Origin: an uncultured Collinsella sp.
GTDB taxonomy: Bacteria > Actinomycetota > Coriobacteriia > Coriobacteriales > Coriobacteriaceae
DNA length: 10,261 nt
Direction: 5' to 3'
Assembly (NCBI GenBank): GCA_900549655.1
Contig: UROZ01000068.1
Location: forward strand, 1 to 10,261
In this document: positions 1 through 6,850 of the stretch, piece by piece
Layout of the letters: every line of letters begins with the position of its first letter
Numbering within the stretch: position 1 is the first letter of the stretch
Notes under the pieces: generated by a model
Told to the model about the DNA's origin: nothing
What the model saw: only the letters and a program-made list of their open reading frames with translations
Database searches by the model: none
Position numbers and translations under genes: made by a program

Positions 1-380
1 GTCACGCCGTCGACGTACTTTTCGATCACGTCGTCCAGGCCGCGCCAGAACTTGACGGTCGAGCACAAATCGCTGCGGGTGCAGCTGTTGTCGATGCCGT
101 CGCACGCCACGGGCGCCGTGCTGCCCTCGACGGCGCGCAGGATGTCGCCGGCACGCACCTCGGCTGGATCCTTGGCCATCATGTAGCCGCCGCCCTTGCC
201 GCGCACGCTCTTAAGCAGGCCCGCCTTCATAAGCGGACGAACCAGCTGCTCCAAATACTTTTGTGAGATATGCTCGCGGTCGGCAACCTCGCGCAGGGCA
301 ATCTTGCCCTCGGCGTCGCCCAGCGCCGCGATATAGATCATCAGCCGGAGGGCATAGCGGCCCTTGGAAGAAATGAGCAT
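1..380 (-). CDS. Rrf2/IscR-family Fe-S-type transcriptional regulator (3' end cut by window edge)
   Basis: Reading leftward from the ATG at 380-378 gives 126 residues before the window edge; the family is usually 130-165, so only the C-terminal tail is missing. The start fits the Rrf2 opening (MLISSKGRYALRLMIYIA) and is preceded by a GGGAGG-type ribosome binding site. A winged helix-turn-helix spans about residues 26-66 (ALREVADREHISQKYLEQL, then the wing RGKGGGY). Three Cys follow at 93, 100 and 106 (CX6CX5C), where IscR-type members bind an Fe-S cluster. IscR itself has CX5CX5C plus a His three residues after the last Cys; here that position is Val109. Being divergent from sufCBDSU, it most likely senses Fe-S status and controls the operon and itself. 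Family assignment is firm; the cluster and the target are inferred. Confidence 0.93.
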   Translation of the reverse strand, partial: MLISSKGRYALRLMIYIAALGDAEGKIALREVADREHISQKYLEQLVRPLMKAGLLKSVRGKGGGYMMAKDPAEVRAGDILRAVEGSTAPVACDGIDNSCTRSDLCSTVKFWRGLDDVIEKYVDGV

Positions 381-400
381 ACCTACCCTCCCATCGCATC

Positions 401-431
401 TGGGACAACATAACCTGGTTTGTTTGTCCCA
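401..431. promoter_or_regulatory. Palindromic operator 1 in the rrf2-suf divergent region
   Basis: Perfect 8-bp arms TGGGACAA (401-408) and TTGTCCCA (424-431) are separated by 15 bp. The centre of that spacer is itself palindromic (AACCTGGTT, 412-420), so 25 of the 31 positions are symmetric apart from the central base. It begins 20 bp before the regulator's start codon on the minus strand, so it lies in that gene's leader or promoter. Length and symmetry suit a dimeric Rrf2 regulator. The sequence is seen; the binding protein is inferred. Confidence 0.7.
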
Positions 432-444
432 AATCTTAAGTAAA

Positions 445-475
445 TGGGACAAACACAACAGGTTATTTTGTCCCA
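445..475. promoter_or_regulatory. Palindromic operator 2 in the rrf2-suf divergent region
   Basis: A second copy of TGGGACAA-N15-TTGTCCCA has arms at 445-452 and 468-475. It shares the central CAGGTT/CTGGTT-like core less symmetrically. Its centre is 44 bp from that of operator 1, about four helical turns. The four half-sites start at 401, 424, 445 and 468 (steps of 23, 21 and 23), so all face roughly the same side of the helix, which would allow cooperative binding. Confidence 0.7.
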
Positions 476-512
476 GAATTTGAAAAGTCGAGTGGATTAG
501 TCGGGTTTTCCC

Positions 513-540
513 TTGACTAACGCCGAACCCATAGTAACTT
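513..540 (+). promoter_or_regulatory. Candidate promoter of the sufCBDSU operon
   Basis: TTGACT (513-518) matches the -35 consensus in five of six bases, and TAACTT (535-540) is a weak -10 at 16-bp spacing. This would put the transcript start near 547, about 58 bases before the sufC start. The operators lie upstream of this -35 rather than over it. That position would suit activation of suf, as IscR activates suf in E. coli, or repression of the divergent regulator gene. The -10 is weak, so another promoter in this region is possible. Confidence 0.4.
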
Positions 541-565
541 TATTCCGAGAAGATTCCTAGGGTTT

Positions 566-589
566 AGTACACCTATGAGTACACCATAT
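566..589 (+). repeat. Two 12-bp direct repeats in the sufC leader
   Basis: AGTACACC occurs at 566-573 and again at 578-585, each followed by a T/A-rich tetramer, giving a 12-bp period. The repeat lies between the candidate promoter and the sufC ribosome binding site and contains a spurious ATG at 575. Its function is unknown and it may be chance. Confidence 0.45.
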
Positions 590-592
590 ACA

Positions 593-599
593 GAGAGGG
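593..599 (+). promoter_or_regulatory. Ribosome binding site that sets the sufC start
   Basis: GAGAGGG ends five bases before the ATG at 605. The in-frame upstream ATG at 575 has only TTAGTACACCT before it, with no Shine-Dalgarno match. The start at 605 also gives the usual SufC N-terminus. Confidence 0.7.
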
Positions 600-604
600 A
601 CAGC

Positions 605-1405
605 ATGAGCGCAAATCCGCTGCTTTCCATCGAAGGTCTGACCGCCTCCGTGGACGAGAAGACCATCCTCCACAACGTCAACCTCAACGTCGCCGCCGGC
701 GAGACCCACGTGCTGATGGGACCCAACGGCGCCGGCAAGTCCACCCTCGGCCACCTGGTCATGGGCGACCCCGTCTACACGGTCAACGACGGCCGCATCG
801 TCTTTGACGGCCAGGACATCACCGAGCTCACCACCGACAAGCGTTCGCGCGCCGGCCTGTTCCTGAGCTTCCAGGCCCCGGTCGAGATTCCGGGCGTGCC
901 GCTGTCGAGCTTTTTGCGCGCCAGCATCGCCGGCCGCCCCGGCCTGGAGATGAAGGGCAAGGAGTTCCGCCGCCGCGTGAAGGAGCTCGCGGCCGAGCTC
1001 AACATGGATACCGCCTACCTCAACCGCGAGCTGGGCGTGGGTTTCTCGGGCGGCGAGAAAAAGAAGGTCGAGATGCTCCAGCTTCTGCTGCTGCAGCCCA
1101 AGCTCGCCATCCTGGACGAGACTGACTCCGGCCTGGACGTCGACGCCCTTTCCACCGTCAGTCATGGCATGGACGCCTACCGCAAGAGCTGCGACGGCTC
1201 CATGCTCATCATCACGCACAACACGCGCATCCTGGAGCACCTGGATGTCGACCGCGTCCACGTTATGGTCAAGGGCCACATCGTGCGCGAGGACGACGCC
1301 TCGCTCATCCCCTGGATCGACAAGAACGGCTTTGAGACCTTCGAGCATGAGGCCGCCGAGCAGCGCGCCCAGGCCGAGGCCGCCGCTGCCGAGCAGCAGG
1401 CGTAA
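605..1405 (+). CDS. sufC: SufC, ABC-type ATPase of the SufBCD Fe-S scaffold
   Basis: The 266-residue cytoplasmic ATPase powers Fe-S cluster assembly on the SufB-SufD scaffold. Visible motifs are Walker A GPNGAGKST (39-47), Q-loop Gln90 in LSFQAP, the SufC-type signature FSGGEKKK (147-154), Walker B LAILDE (167-172) followed by the D-loop SGLD, and the H-loop His205 in IITHN. The family is usually 245-260 residues. The extra length here is an Ala/Glu/Gln-rich C-terminal tail (about 249-266), probably disordered or helical. It is the first gene of the operon, and sufB begins 12 bp after its stop. The in-frame ATG at 575 would add 10 residues but lacks a ribosome binding site. Confidence 0.97.
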   Translation: MSANPLLSIEGLTASVDEKTILHNVNLNVAAGETHVLMGPNGAGKSTLGHLVMGDPVYTVNDGRIVFDGQDITELTTDKRSRAGLFLSFQAPVEIPGVPLSSFLRASIAGRPGLEMKGKEFRRRVKELAAELNMDTAYLNRELGVGFSGGEKKKVEMLQLLLLQPKLAILDETDSGLDVDALSTVSHGMDAYRKSCDGSMLIITHNTRILEHLDVDRVHVMVKGHIVREDDASLIPWIDKNGFETFEHEAAEQRAQAEAAAAEQQA

Positions 1406-1417
1406 AGGGGCGACGCA

Positions 1418-2830
1418 ATGACCAAGAACCGCACCGAGGTCGCGGACATCGACCGCAGCCTCTACGACTTCACTTATGGCGAGGAGGGATTCGAGCGCCT
1501 CGATGCCGGCATCACGCCCGACATCGTGCGCGAGATCAGCGCCAAGAAGGACGAGCCGCAGTGGATGCTCGACCTGCGCCTCAAGTCCCTCGAGATCTTT
1601 AACCGCTTCCCGGACCCGACGTGGGGACCCTCCATCGAGGGTCTGGACATGGACAACATCGTCACCTACGTCAAACCCAACACCGACCAAAAGCACGACT
1701 GGGAGTCGGTGCCCGACGACATCAAGAACACCTTTGAGCGCCTGGGTATCCCCGAGGCCGAGCGCAGCTACCTGGCGGGCGTCGGCGCGCAGTACGACTC
1801 CGAGCTCGTCTACCACAACATGCAGGACACCGCGTCCAAGATGGGCATCGTCTACTCCGGCATCGAGGAGGCCCTGCACGATCCGCGGTGGGAGCCGCTC
1901 ATCCACGAGAAGTTTATGACGCTCATCCCGCCCACCGACCACAAGTTTGCGGCTCTGCACGGCGCCGTGTGGTCGGGCGGCTCGTTTGTCTACGTGCCCA
2001 AGGGCACCAAGCTCGATTTTCCGTTGCAGAGCTACTTCCGCCTCAACGCCAAGGGCGCCGGCCAGTTTGAGCACACGCTCATCATCGTCGAGGACGATGC
2101 CGACCTGCACTTTATCGAGGGTTGCTCCGCGCCCAAGTACAACGTGGCAAACCTCCACGCCGGCGCCGTCGAGCTCTTTGTGGGCAAGCGTGCGCACCTG
2201 CGCTACTCGACCATCGAGAACTGGTCCAAGAACATGTACAACCTCAACACCAAGCGTGCGCGCGTGGACGAGGACGGCGACATCGAGTGGATAAGCGGCT
2301 CCTTCGGCAGCCACGTGGGCTACCTCTACCCCATGAGCGTGCTCAATGGCCGCCGCGCCCGCTCGAGCTTTACCGGCATCACCTTTGCCGGCGCCGGTCA
2401 GAACCTCGACACCGGCTGCAAGGTCGTGCTCAACGCGCCTGAGACCTCGGCAACGGTCGAGACCAAGGGCATCTCCAAGAGCGGCGGCATCCAGACGTTC
2501 CGCAGCTCCATCGTGGCCACGCCCAAGGCCGAGGGCTCCAAGGCAACCGTGAGCTGCCAGTCGCTGATGCTCGACGACCAGAGCCGCTCCGACACTATTC
2601 CGGCCATGGACATCCGCGCCAAGAACGTCGACATTGGCCACGAGGCCACCATCGGCCGTATCGGCGACGACAAGGTGTTCTACCTGATGAGCCGCGGTAT
2701 CTCGGAGGAAGAGGCCCGTACCATGATTGTCAACGGCTTTGCCAACCCGGTCTCCAAGGAGCTGCCGCTTGAGTACGCCGTCGAGATGAACAACCTGATC
2801 AAGCTCGAGATGGAAGGAGCGATCGGATAA
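1418..2830 (+). CDS. sufB: SufB, core scaffold subunit of the SUF Fe-S assembly complex
   Basis: The 470-residue protein matches the usual SufB length (about 465-495). The N-terminal half carries the family segment ending near SGIEEAL, followed by the beta-helix core (about 180-400). Cys380 in VSCQSLML and Glu409 in GHEATIGRIGDD are 29 residues apart, the same spacing as E. coli Cys405 and Glu434, which are needed for sulfur transfer and cluster building. The C-terminus has the conserved SRGISEEEARTMIVNGF. A ribosome binding site (AAGGGG) overlaps the sufC stop. The sufD ATG overlaps this gene's stop by one base (TAATG), suggesting translational coupling. SufB with SufC and SufD forms the cytoplasmic BC2D-type scaffold. 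Confidence 0.97.
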   Translation: MTKNRTEVADIDRSLYDFTYGEEGFERLDAGITPDIVREISAKKDEPQWMLDLRLKSLEIFNRFPDPTWGPSIEGLDMDNIVTYVKPNTDQKHDWESVPDDIKNTFERLGIPEAERSYLAGVGAQYDSELVYHNMQDTASKMGIVYSGIEEALHDPRWEPLIHEKFMTLIPPTDHKFAALHGAVWSGGSFVYVPKGTKLDFPLQSYFRLNAKGAGQFEHTLIIVEDDADLHFIEGCSAPKYNVANLHAGAVELFVGKRAHLRYSTIENWSKNMYNLNTKRARVDEDGDIEWISGSFGSHVGYLYPMSVLNGRRARSSFTGITFAGAGQNLDTGCKVVLNAPETSATVETKGISKSGGIQTFRSSIVATPKAEGSKATVSCQSLMLDDQSRSDTIPAMDIRAKNVDIGHEATIGRIGDDKVFYLMSRGISEEEARTMIVNGFANPVSKELPLEYAVEMNNLIKLEMEGAIG

Positions 2831-4101
2831 TGAAACAGACCACGAACACCGCTGCTACCACCCTTGAGCAGGTCAATGCGATGCCGGCTGCCACTTGGGG
2901 TTGGCTCAAGATGAACCAGACCAAGCTCGAGCTCTCTGACGAGCTTGCCGCCGCTCCCACCGAGGCCGTTGAGGTCGAGGGCTTGGACGAGCAGTTTACT
3001 GGCGTGGCAGACGCGTTCGAAGCCGCCATGGACACCATGGCCGAGCGCTTCCCCGAGCGCCGCGCCTCCGCCCCCGGCGACGCCGCCGACCGCGCCCGCA
3101 TCACGCCCGAGACCGAGCTCGACGTGCCCGCCACCTCCATCTACCAGGCCGGCGCCATCAAGCTCGAGGAGGAGCTCTCCCCTGCCGAGGCCTTCGAGAC
3201 TGGCATGGGCGAGGCTGCCTACGCCTACCTGGCCGAGCATGCCTCCAAGCGCATCGTTATCGATGTGCCCGCATACAAGCACGCCACGGTTACCGTGCGC
3301 GTGAGTGGCGTCGACGCTGCCGCGGCCATCGCCGCCATCGATGTCGTCGCCCGTCCGCAGGCAACGCTCGACCTGCGCATGGCCCTGGACTCCCCCGTTG
3401 CCGGCCAAGGCGTCGTGGGCTCCGTGCTACGTGTGTGCGCCCACGAGTACGCCACCGCCAACGTGACCTGCACGCAGACGCTCGACGATAGCTGGATCGC
3501 GCTCGACGACACCGGCCTGTTCCTGGACGAGGGCGCGCGCGTCAACGTGCAGCACACCGTTCTGGGTGCCGGCGCCAGCGCCACCGGCCTTGCCGGCGAC
3601 CTGCTGGGCGATACCGCCAAGGTCACCATCGATACTGATTACTTGGGCGCCCGAGAGCAGGTGCGCGACTTTAACTACGAGCTGCGCCACCGCGGTCGCA
3701 AGACCGAGTGCGAGATCGACGCCAACGGCGTGCTGACCGGCACGTCCAAGAAGGTCTACCGCGGCACCATCGACCTCGTGCACGGCTGCAAGGGTGCAAC
3801 CGGCACCGAGCGCGAGACGGTGCTTTTGGCCAACAAGGGCGTCGACAACAAGACCGTTCCCGTCATTCTCTGCGACGAGGACGACGTCGCCGGCAACCAC
3901 GGCGCCACCATCGGTCACGTCCGCGACGAGCAGCTGTTCTACCTCGCCTGCCGCGGCCTTGACCAAAACGCCGCCGAGGACCTGTTCATCCGCGCCAAGC
4001 TGGAGGACGCCGCGCTTTCCGCGACCGACGAGCGCACCCGCGCCGCCGTCGTCCGCCTGGGCAACAACCTGATCGACAACTTTGAAGAGGAGCTCGCATG
4101 A
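2830..4101 (+). CDS. sufD: SufD, SufB paralogue in the SufBCD scaffold
   Basis: The 423-residue protein has a divergent, Ala/Glu-rich N-terminal region (about 1-140), a beta-helix core (about 145-350) and the SufB/D C-terminal module (NHGATIGHVRDEQLFYLACRG). His357 in GNHGATIG matches the functionally important SufD His (His360 in E. coli) at the SufB-SufD interface. The SufB-type Cys380/Glu409 pair is not present in the same form, which separates it from sufB. GAAGGAG at 2814-2820 is the ribosome binding site and sits inside the sufB end. The stop overlaps the sufS start as ATGA. Role: partner of SufB and SufC in cluster assembly and iron entry. Confidence 0.95.
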   Translation: MKQTTNTAATTLEQVNAMPAATWGWLKMNQTKLELSDELAAAPTEAVEVEGLDEQFTGVADAFEAAMDTMAERFPERRASAPGDAADRARITPETELDVPATSIYQAGAIKLEEELSPAEAFETGMGEAAYAYLAEHASKRIVIDVPAYKHATVTVRVSGVDAAAAIAAIDVVARPQATLDLRMALDSPVAGQGVVGSVLRVCAHEYATANVTCTQTLDDSWIALDDTGLFLDEGARVNVQHTVLGAGASATGLAGDLLGDTAKVTIDTDYLGAREQVRDFNYELRHRGRKTECEIDANGVLTGTSKKVYRGTIDLVHGCKGATGTERETVLLANKGVDNKTVPVILCDEDDVAGNHGATIGHVRDEQLFYLACRGLDQNAAEDLFIRAKLEDAALSATDERTRAAVVRLGNNLIDNFEEELA

Positions 4102-5423
4102 TCGACACCGAGCACGTTAAATGCGACACCTGTACTGCCCCCGAGCCCATGGAGCTCGACGCCAGCGACGAGGCTTCGCGCGGCTGGCCCACCGTGGACA
4201 TCGAGACCAACCCCTACAAGGGCCAGTTCCCGCTGTTCCAGCAGCACCCCGAGATCGCCTTCCTCGATAGCGCCGCCACCGCGCAGCGCCCCGCCTGCGT
4301 GCTCGACGCCGAGCGCGACTTCTACCAGCGTATGAACGCCAACCCCCTGCGCGGCCTGTACTCGCTGTCCGTCGAGGCCACCGATGCCATCGCGAAGGTC
4401 CGCCAGCAGATCGCCGACCTCATCGGCGCCGCCCAGGCCAACGAGGTCGTCTTCACCCGCAACACGAGCGAGTCGCTCAACCTGGTCGCCAAGAGCTTTG
4501 CACCCACGGTGCTCGAGCCCGGTGACGAGGTCGTCATCACCATCATGGAGCACCACTCCAACCTGATTCCGTGGCAGCAGGTCTGCCGCGAGACCGGCGC
4601 CAAGCTCGTCTACCTCTACCCCACCAAGACCGGCCAGCTCACCACCGAGGAGGTTCTTGCCAAGGTGGGTCCCAAGACCAAGATCCTGGCCGTGGGACAG
4701 GTCTCCAACGTGCTGGGCGTCGAGAACCCGGTCAAGAACCTCGGCAAGCTCGTGCACAAGTGCGGCGGCTATCTGGTCGTCGACGGCGCGCAGTCGCTGC
4801 CGCACATGCCGGTCGATGTGGCCGACCTGGGCGCCGACTTCTTTGCCTTTAGCGCGCACAAGGCCATGGGCCCCATGGGCATCGGCGTGCTGTGGGGCAA
4901 GATGGACCTGCTCAACGCCATGCCGCCCATGCTCACCGGCGGCGAAATGATCGATTCGGTCACCGAGCAGGACGCCGTCTGGGCGCCCGTCCCCGAGAAA
5001 TTCGAGGCCGGCACGCAGGACGCCGCCGGCATCTTCGCCACGGGTGCCGCCCTTGATTACCTGGTCAACACGGTGGGTTACGAGAACATCCAGACCCGCG
5101 AGCAGGCACTCGTCCACTATCTGATGGGCGAACTCATGCAGCTCGACTTTGTCCAAATCATCGGCTCCATCTACTGGGACAACCACCACGGCGTTGTGAG
5201 CTTTAACGTCAAGGGAATTCACCCGCACGACGTCGCGAGCATCATGGACATGGACGGCGTCTGCATCCGCGCCGGCCACCACTGCGCGCAGCCGCTGCTC
5301 ACCTGGCTGGGCGTCGAGAACCTTGCCTGCTGCCGCGCCAGCGTGGCCTTCTACAACGACAAGGCCGACATCGACAAGTTCATCGCCGGCATGCATCACG
5401 TTTGGAGCACGTTCAATGGGTAA
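4098..5423 (+). CDS. sufS: SufS, group II PLP-dependent cysteine desulfurase
   Basis: The enzyme takes sulfur from L-cysteine, giving alanine and an enzyme persulfide for Fe-S assembly. Visible features are the N-terminal FLDSAATAQRP (55-65), the PLP-contacting EHHSN (151-155), VVDGAQS (227-233), the Schiff-base lysine Lys255 in FSAHKAMGP, the catalytic Cys396 in RAGHHCAQP (group II type) and the C-terminal CCRASVAFYN. At 441 residues it is longer than usual (about 405-420) because about 32 residues precede the normal SufS start. This extension includes Cys9-X2-Cys12. The start is well supported: ATGA overlap with the sufD stop, and GAGGAG five bases upstream. The next Met (18) lacks a ribosome binding site. 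sufU overlaps its end by 8 bp. Confidence 0.96.
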   Translation: MIDTEHVKCDTCTAPEPMELDASDEASRGWPTVDIETNPYKGQFPLFQQHPEIAFLDSAATAQRPACVLDAERDFYQRMNANPLRGLYSLSVEATDAIAKVRQQIADLIGAAQANEVVFTRNTSESLNLVAKSFAPTVLEPGDEVVITIMEHHSNLIPWQQVCRETGAKLVYLYPTKTGQLTTEEVLAKVGPKTKILAVGQVSNVLGVENPVKNLGKLVHKCGGYLVVDGAQSLPHMPVDVADLGADFFAFSAHKAMGPMGIGVLWGKMDLLNAMPPMLTGGEMIDSVTEQDAVWAPVPEKFEAGTQDAAGIFATGAALDYLVNTVGYENIQTREQALVHYLMGELMQLDFVQIIGSIYWDNHHGVVSFNVKGIHPHDVASIMDMDGVCIRAGHHCAQPLLTWLGVENLACCRASVAFYNDKADIDKFIAGMHHVWSTFNG

Positions 5424-5850
5424 TCTGTACACCTCCACCACGTTTATGGAGCACAACTCGCACCCCGACTATAAGTACGAGATGGATGCTCCCACGCACG
5501 AGCACGACGGTATCAACCCCAGCTGCGGAGACGAGCTCACCTTGCAGCTGCGTGTCGAGAACGGCGTGATCGAGGAGGCCTCCTTTACCGGCCACGGCTG
5601 CGCCATCAGTCAGGCCAGTGCCGACATCATGGCCGACCTCATCACCGGCGAGACCGTCGAGGAAGCTCTCCGCCTGGCAGAGCTCTTCCTCGCCATGATC
5701 CGCGGCGAGCAGCTCTCCGAGGAGGACCTGGAAGACCTGGACGAAGCCGCCCAGCTCCAGGACATCTCGCACATGCCCGCCCGCGTCAAATGCGCCGAGC
5801 TCGCCTGGCGCACCCTCGACGGCATGCTCGAGGGGCAAAATAATCAGTAG
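5416..5850 (+). CDS. sufU: SufU, zinc-dependent sulfurtransferase partner of SufS
   Basis: The 144-residue IscU-fold protein accepts persulfide sulfur from SufS and passes it to SufBCD, the role of SufE in Gram-negatives. The N-terminus NLYTSTTFMEHNSHP is SufU-like. The zinc/active-site set known from Bacillus SufU is present: Cys37 and Asp39 (SCGDE), Cys62 (GHGCAIS) and Cys126 (RVKCAEL). The SufU-specific insertion between the second and third Cys (about 95-118, acidic) is also visible and separates it from IscU. The start at 5416 has GGAG eight bases upstream and overlaps the sufS stop. Longer in-frame upstream ATGs would only add sufS shadow sequence. Last gene of the operon. Confidence 0.95.
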   Translation: MGNLYTSTTFMEHNSHPDYKYEMDAPTHEHDGINPSCGDELTLQLRVENGVIEEASFTGHGCAISQASADIMADLITGETVEEALRLAELFLAMIRGEQLSEEDLEDLDEAAQLQDISHMPARVKCAELAWRTLDGMLEGQNNQ

Positions 5851-5853
5851 TAC

Positions 5854-5874
5854 TTGTCCCAAATCTTAAGATTT
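5854..5874 (+). repeat. Copy of a suf control-region word after sufU, with an AT-rich palindrome
   Basis: TTGTCCCAAATCTTAAG (5854-5870) is identical over 17 bp to 424-440, which covers the right half-site of operator 1 and the sequence after it. Here it runs into a perfect 14-bp palindrome, AAATCTTAAGATTT (5861-5874). There is only one operator half-site (TTGTCCCA); no TGGGACAA partner lies nearby. It starts four bases after the sufU stop and just before the terminator stem. Confidence 0.6.
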
Positions 5875-5879
5875 TTGTT

Positions 5880-5920
5880 GGCCGAATCGCTTGACTAAGA
5901 GTGATTCGGCCATTTTCTAT
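5880..5920 (+). terminator. Rho-independent terminator of the suf operon
   Basis: GGCCGAATC (5880-5888) pairs perfectly with GATTCGGCC (5903-5911). A 14-base loop, with a possible inner CTT/AAG pairing, separates the arms, and the T-rich ATTTTCTAT follows. On the minus strand the downstream tract is A-rich, so it should stop rightward transcription only. The tail overlaps the stop codon of the convergent transposase-like gene. Confidence 0.8.
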
Positions 5921-6726
5921 TCCGAGAGCTCAGCCTGAGCCTTCACCCGCGCATAAGCGCGCGCGATACGAGATACGGTACTCTTACTGATTCCCGTATA
6001 CCGTTCGATCTCGCGCACCGTGTAGCCGCCATCGTGCAGAGCGAAAATGATTCCGTCTCGCCGCGAGGGCGCAACGGCCTTGAGTTCGTTGAGCGGAACC
6101 CCGAGGCTCTTCGCCATCTTGTCGGCAAAGGCGTGGCGTTCCCACTCCGTCTCTTTCATATCGCACAGCGCTGGTTCACTGCCGTCGGGCGTCGAAAGCG
6201 AATAGGCAATAAAGCCCTCGACAGAGCCAAAAAGCTCAAGCACGCAAGAAGGATCAGAAAATCCCCTCGCGGCATCGGCCGCATCACCGTCGTAAGCGCG
6301 TAGATGTTCCGGAAAGCTGCTCCAGGGATAACGCTCGATTAGGCTAACGCCCACCTCCTGCGGATCGGCGTGTACAGAGCGAATAGCCTCCATCACCTGC
6401 CAATCGGTATCGAGCGAGCGCCGGTCAAAACGGTTTTGGAACAGATGGCCTGTGCGCCCCGTGCGCTTATTGAACCGCCGCGCGTACGTCAAAAGCAGCC
6501 GGTGCATTGCCGCGCTCATCCTGTCCTCGTAATCTGCAAGCACCAAATGCACGTGATTGCCCATAAGGCACCAGGCGATAACCGTCACGCCCTCCTCGCG
6601 ACAGCACTCGCGCATCAGCTCCAAAAACTCCCACCGGTCGTCATCGCCCTCAAAGATGAGCCGCTTGCCCGTACCGCGGGCACAGACATGGTAAAAGCCG
6701 GTAACCGTTCTCCAAACGCGCTGCAT
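5917..6726 (-). CDS. REP-associated tyrosine transposase (RAYT)-like protein, probable catalytic Tyr replaced
   Basis: The 269-residue protein starts at the ATG 6726-6724 with GAAGGGAG four bases before it. A longer in-frame reading from 6939 adds 71 residues with no family similarity. The Y1/IS200-like domain covers about residues 5-145: FYHVCARG, the DDDRWEFLELM stretch, the HUH motif His58-Val-His60 in GNHVHLVL, and RTGHLFQNRF. Where the family reads RYIHLNP, this protein has RSVHADP, so Ser117 sits at the usual catalytic Tyr. The C-terminus (about 223-258) is a helix-turn-helix (GYTVREIERYTGISKSTVSR). Such proteins are single-copy, chromosomally retained relatives of IS200/IS605 transposases. 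It lies opposite and just after the suf operon. A DNA-binding or domesticated role is possible; activity is doubtful. Confidence 0.85.
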   Translation of the reverse strand: MQRVWRTVTGFYHVCARGTGKRLIFEGDDDRWEFLELMRECCREEGVTVIAWCLMGNHVHLVLADYEDRMSAAMHRLLLTYARRFNKRTGRTGHLFQNRFDRRSLDTDWQVMEAIRSVHADPQEVGVSLIERYPWSSFPEHLRAYDGDAADAARGFSDPSCVLELFGSVEGFIAYSLSTPDGSEPALCDMKETEWERHAFADKMAKSLGVPLNELKAVAPSRRDGIIFALHDGGYTVREIERYTGISKSTVSRIARAYARVKAQAELSE

Positions 6727-6730
6727 GGCG

Positions 6731-6738
6731 CTCCCTTC
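6731..6738 (-). promoter_or_regulatory. Ribosome binding site that sets the RAYT-like start
   Basis: On the minus strand GAAGGGAG lies four bases before the ATG at 6726-6724. Together with the family-like N-terminus it favours this start over the upstream ATG at 6939. Confidence 0.7.
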
Positions 6739-6759
6739 ACCGGGATCTGCTTGCCATCC

Positions 6760-6788
6760 AATACAGCACGATTGAAGCGTGCCATCAA
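6760..6788 (-). promoter_or_regulatory. Candidate promoter of the RAYT-like gene
   Basis: On the minus strand a TTGATG -35 (6788-6783) and a TGTATT -10 (6765-6760) are exactly 17 bp apart, leaving a leader of about 27 bases. The spacer begins and ends with a 5-bp inverted repeat (GCACG...CGTGC, 6766-6770 and 6778-6782), a possible operator. The -10 match is only four of six bases. Confidence 0.4.
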
Positions 6789-6850
6789 AACATTCACGCA
6801 AAACAATACACTCGCGTGGCCAAAGGCAGTAAACAGGCGGCGAACGGCAC

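Noticed and set aside
557..2641. Very long open frame on the minus strand (694 codons) opposite sufC and sufB
   Set aside because: It is a shadow of high-GC coding sequence. Its product is low-complexity (V, L, G, D, H, A) with no known motif, and it runs over two certain SUF genes.
5176..5183. TGGGACAA half-site inside sufS
   Set aside because: It encodes the conserved-looking WDN in SufS and has no TTGTCCCA partner at 15-bp spacing, so it is probably chance.
3939..5456. 505-codon minus-strand frame opposite sufS
   Set aside because: Antisense shadow with the same biased composition. SufS is unambiguous in the forward frame.
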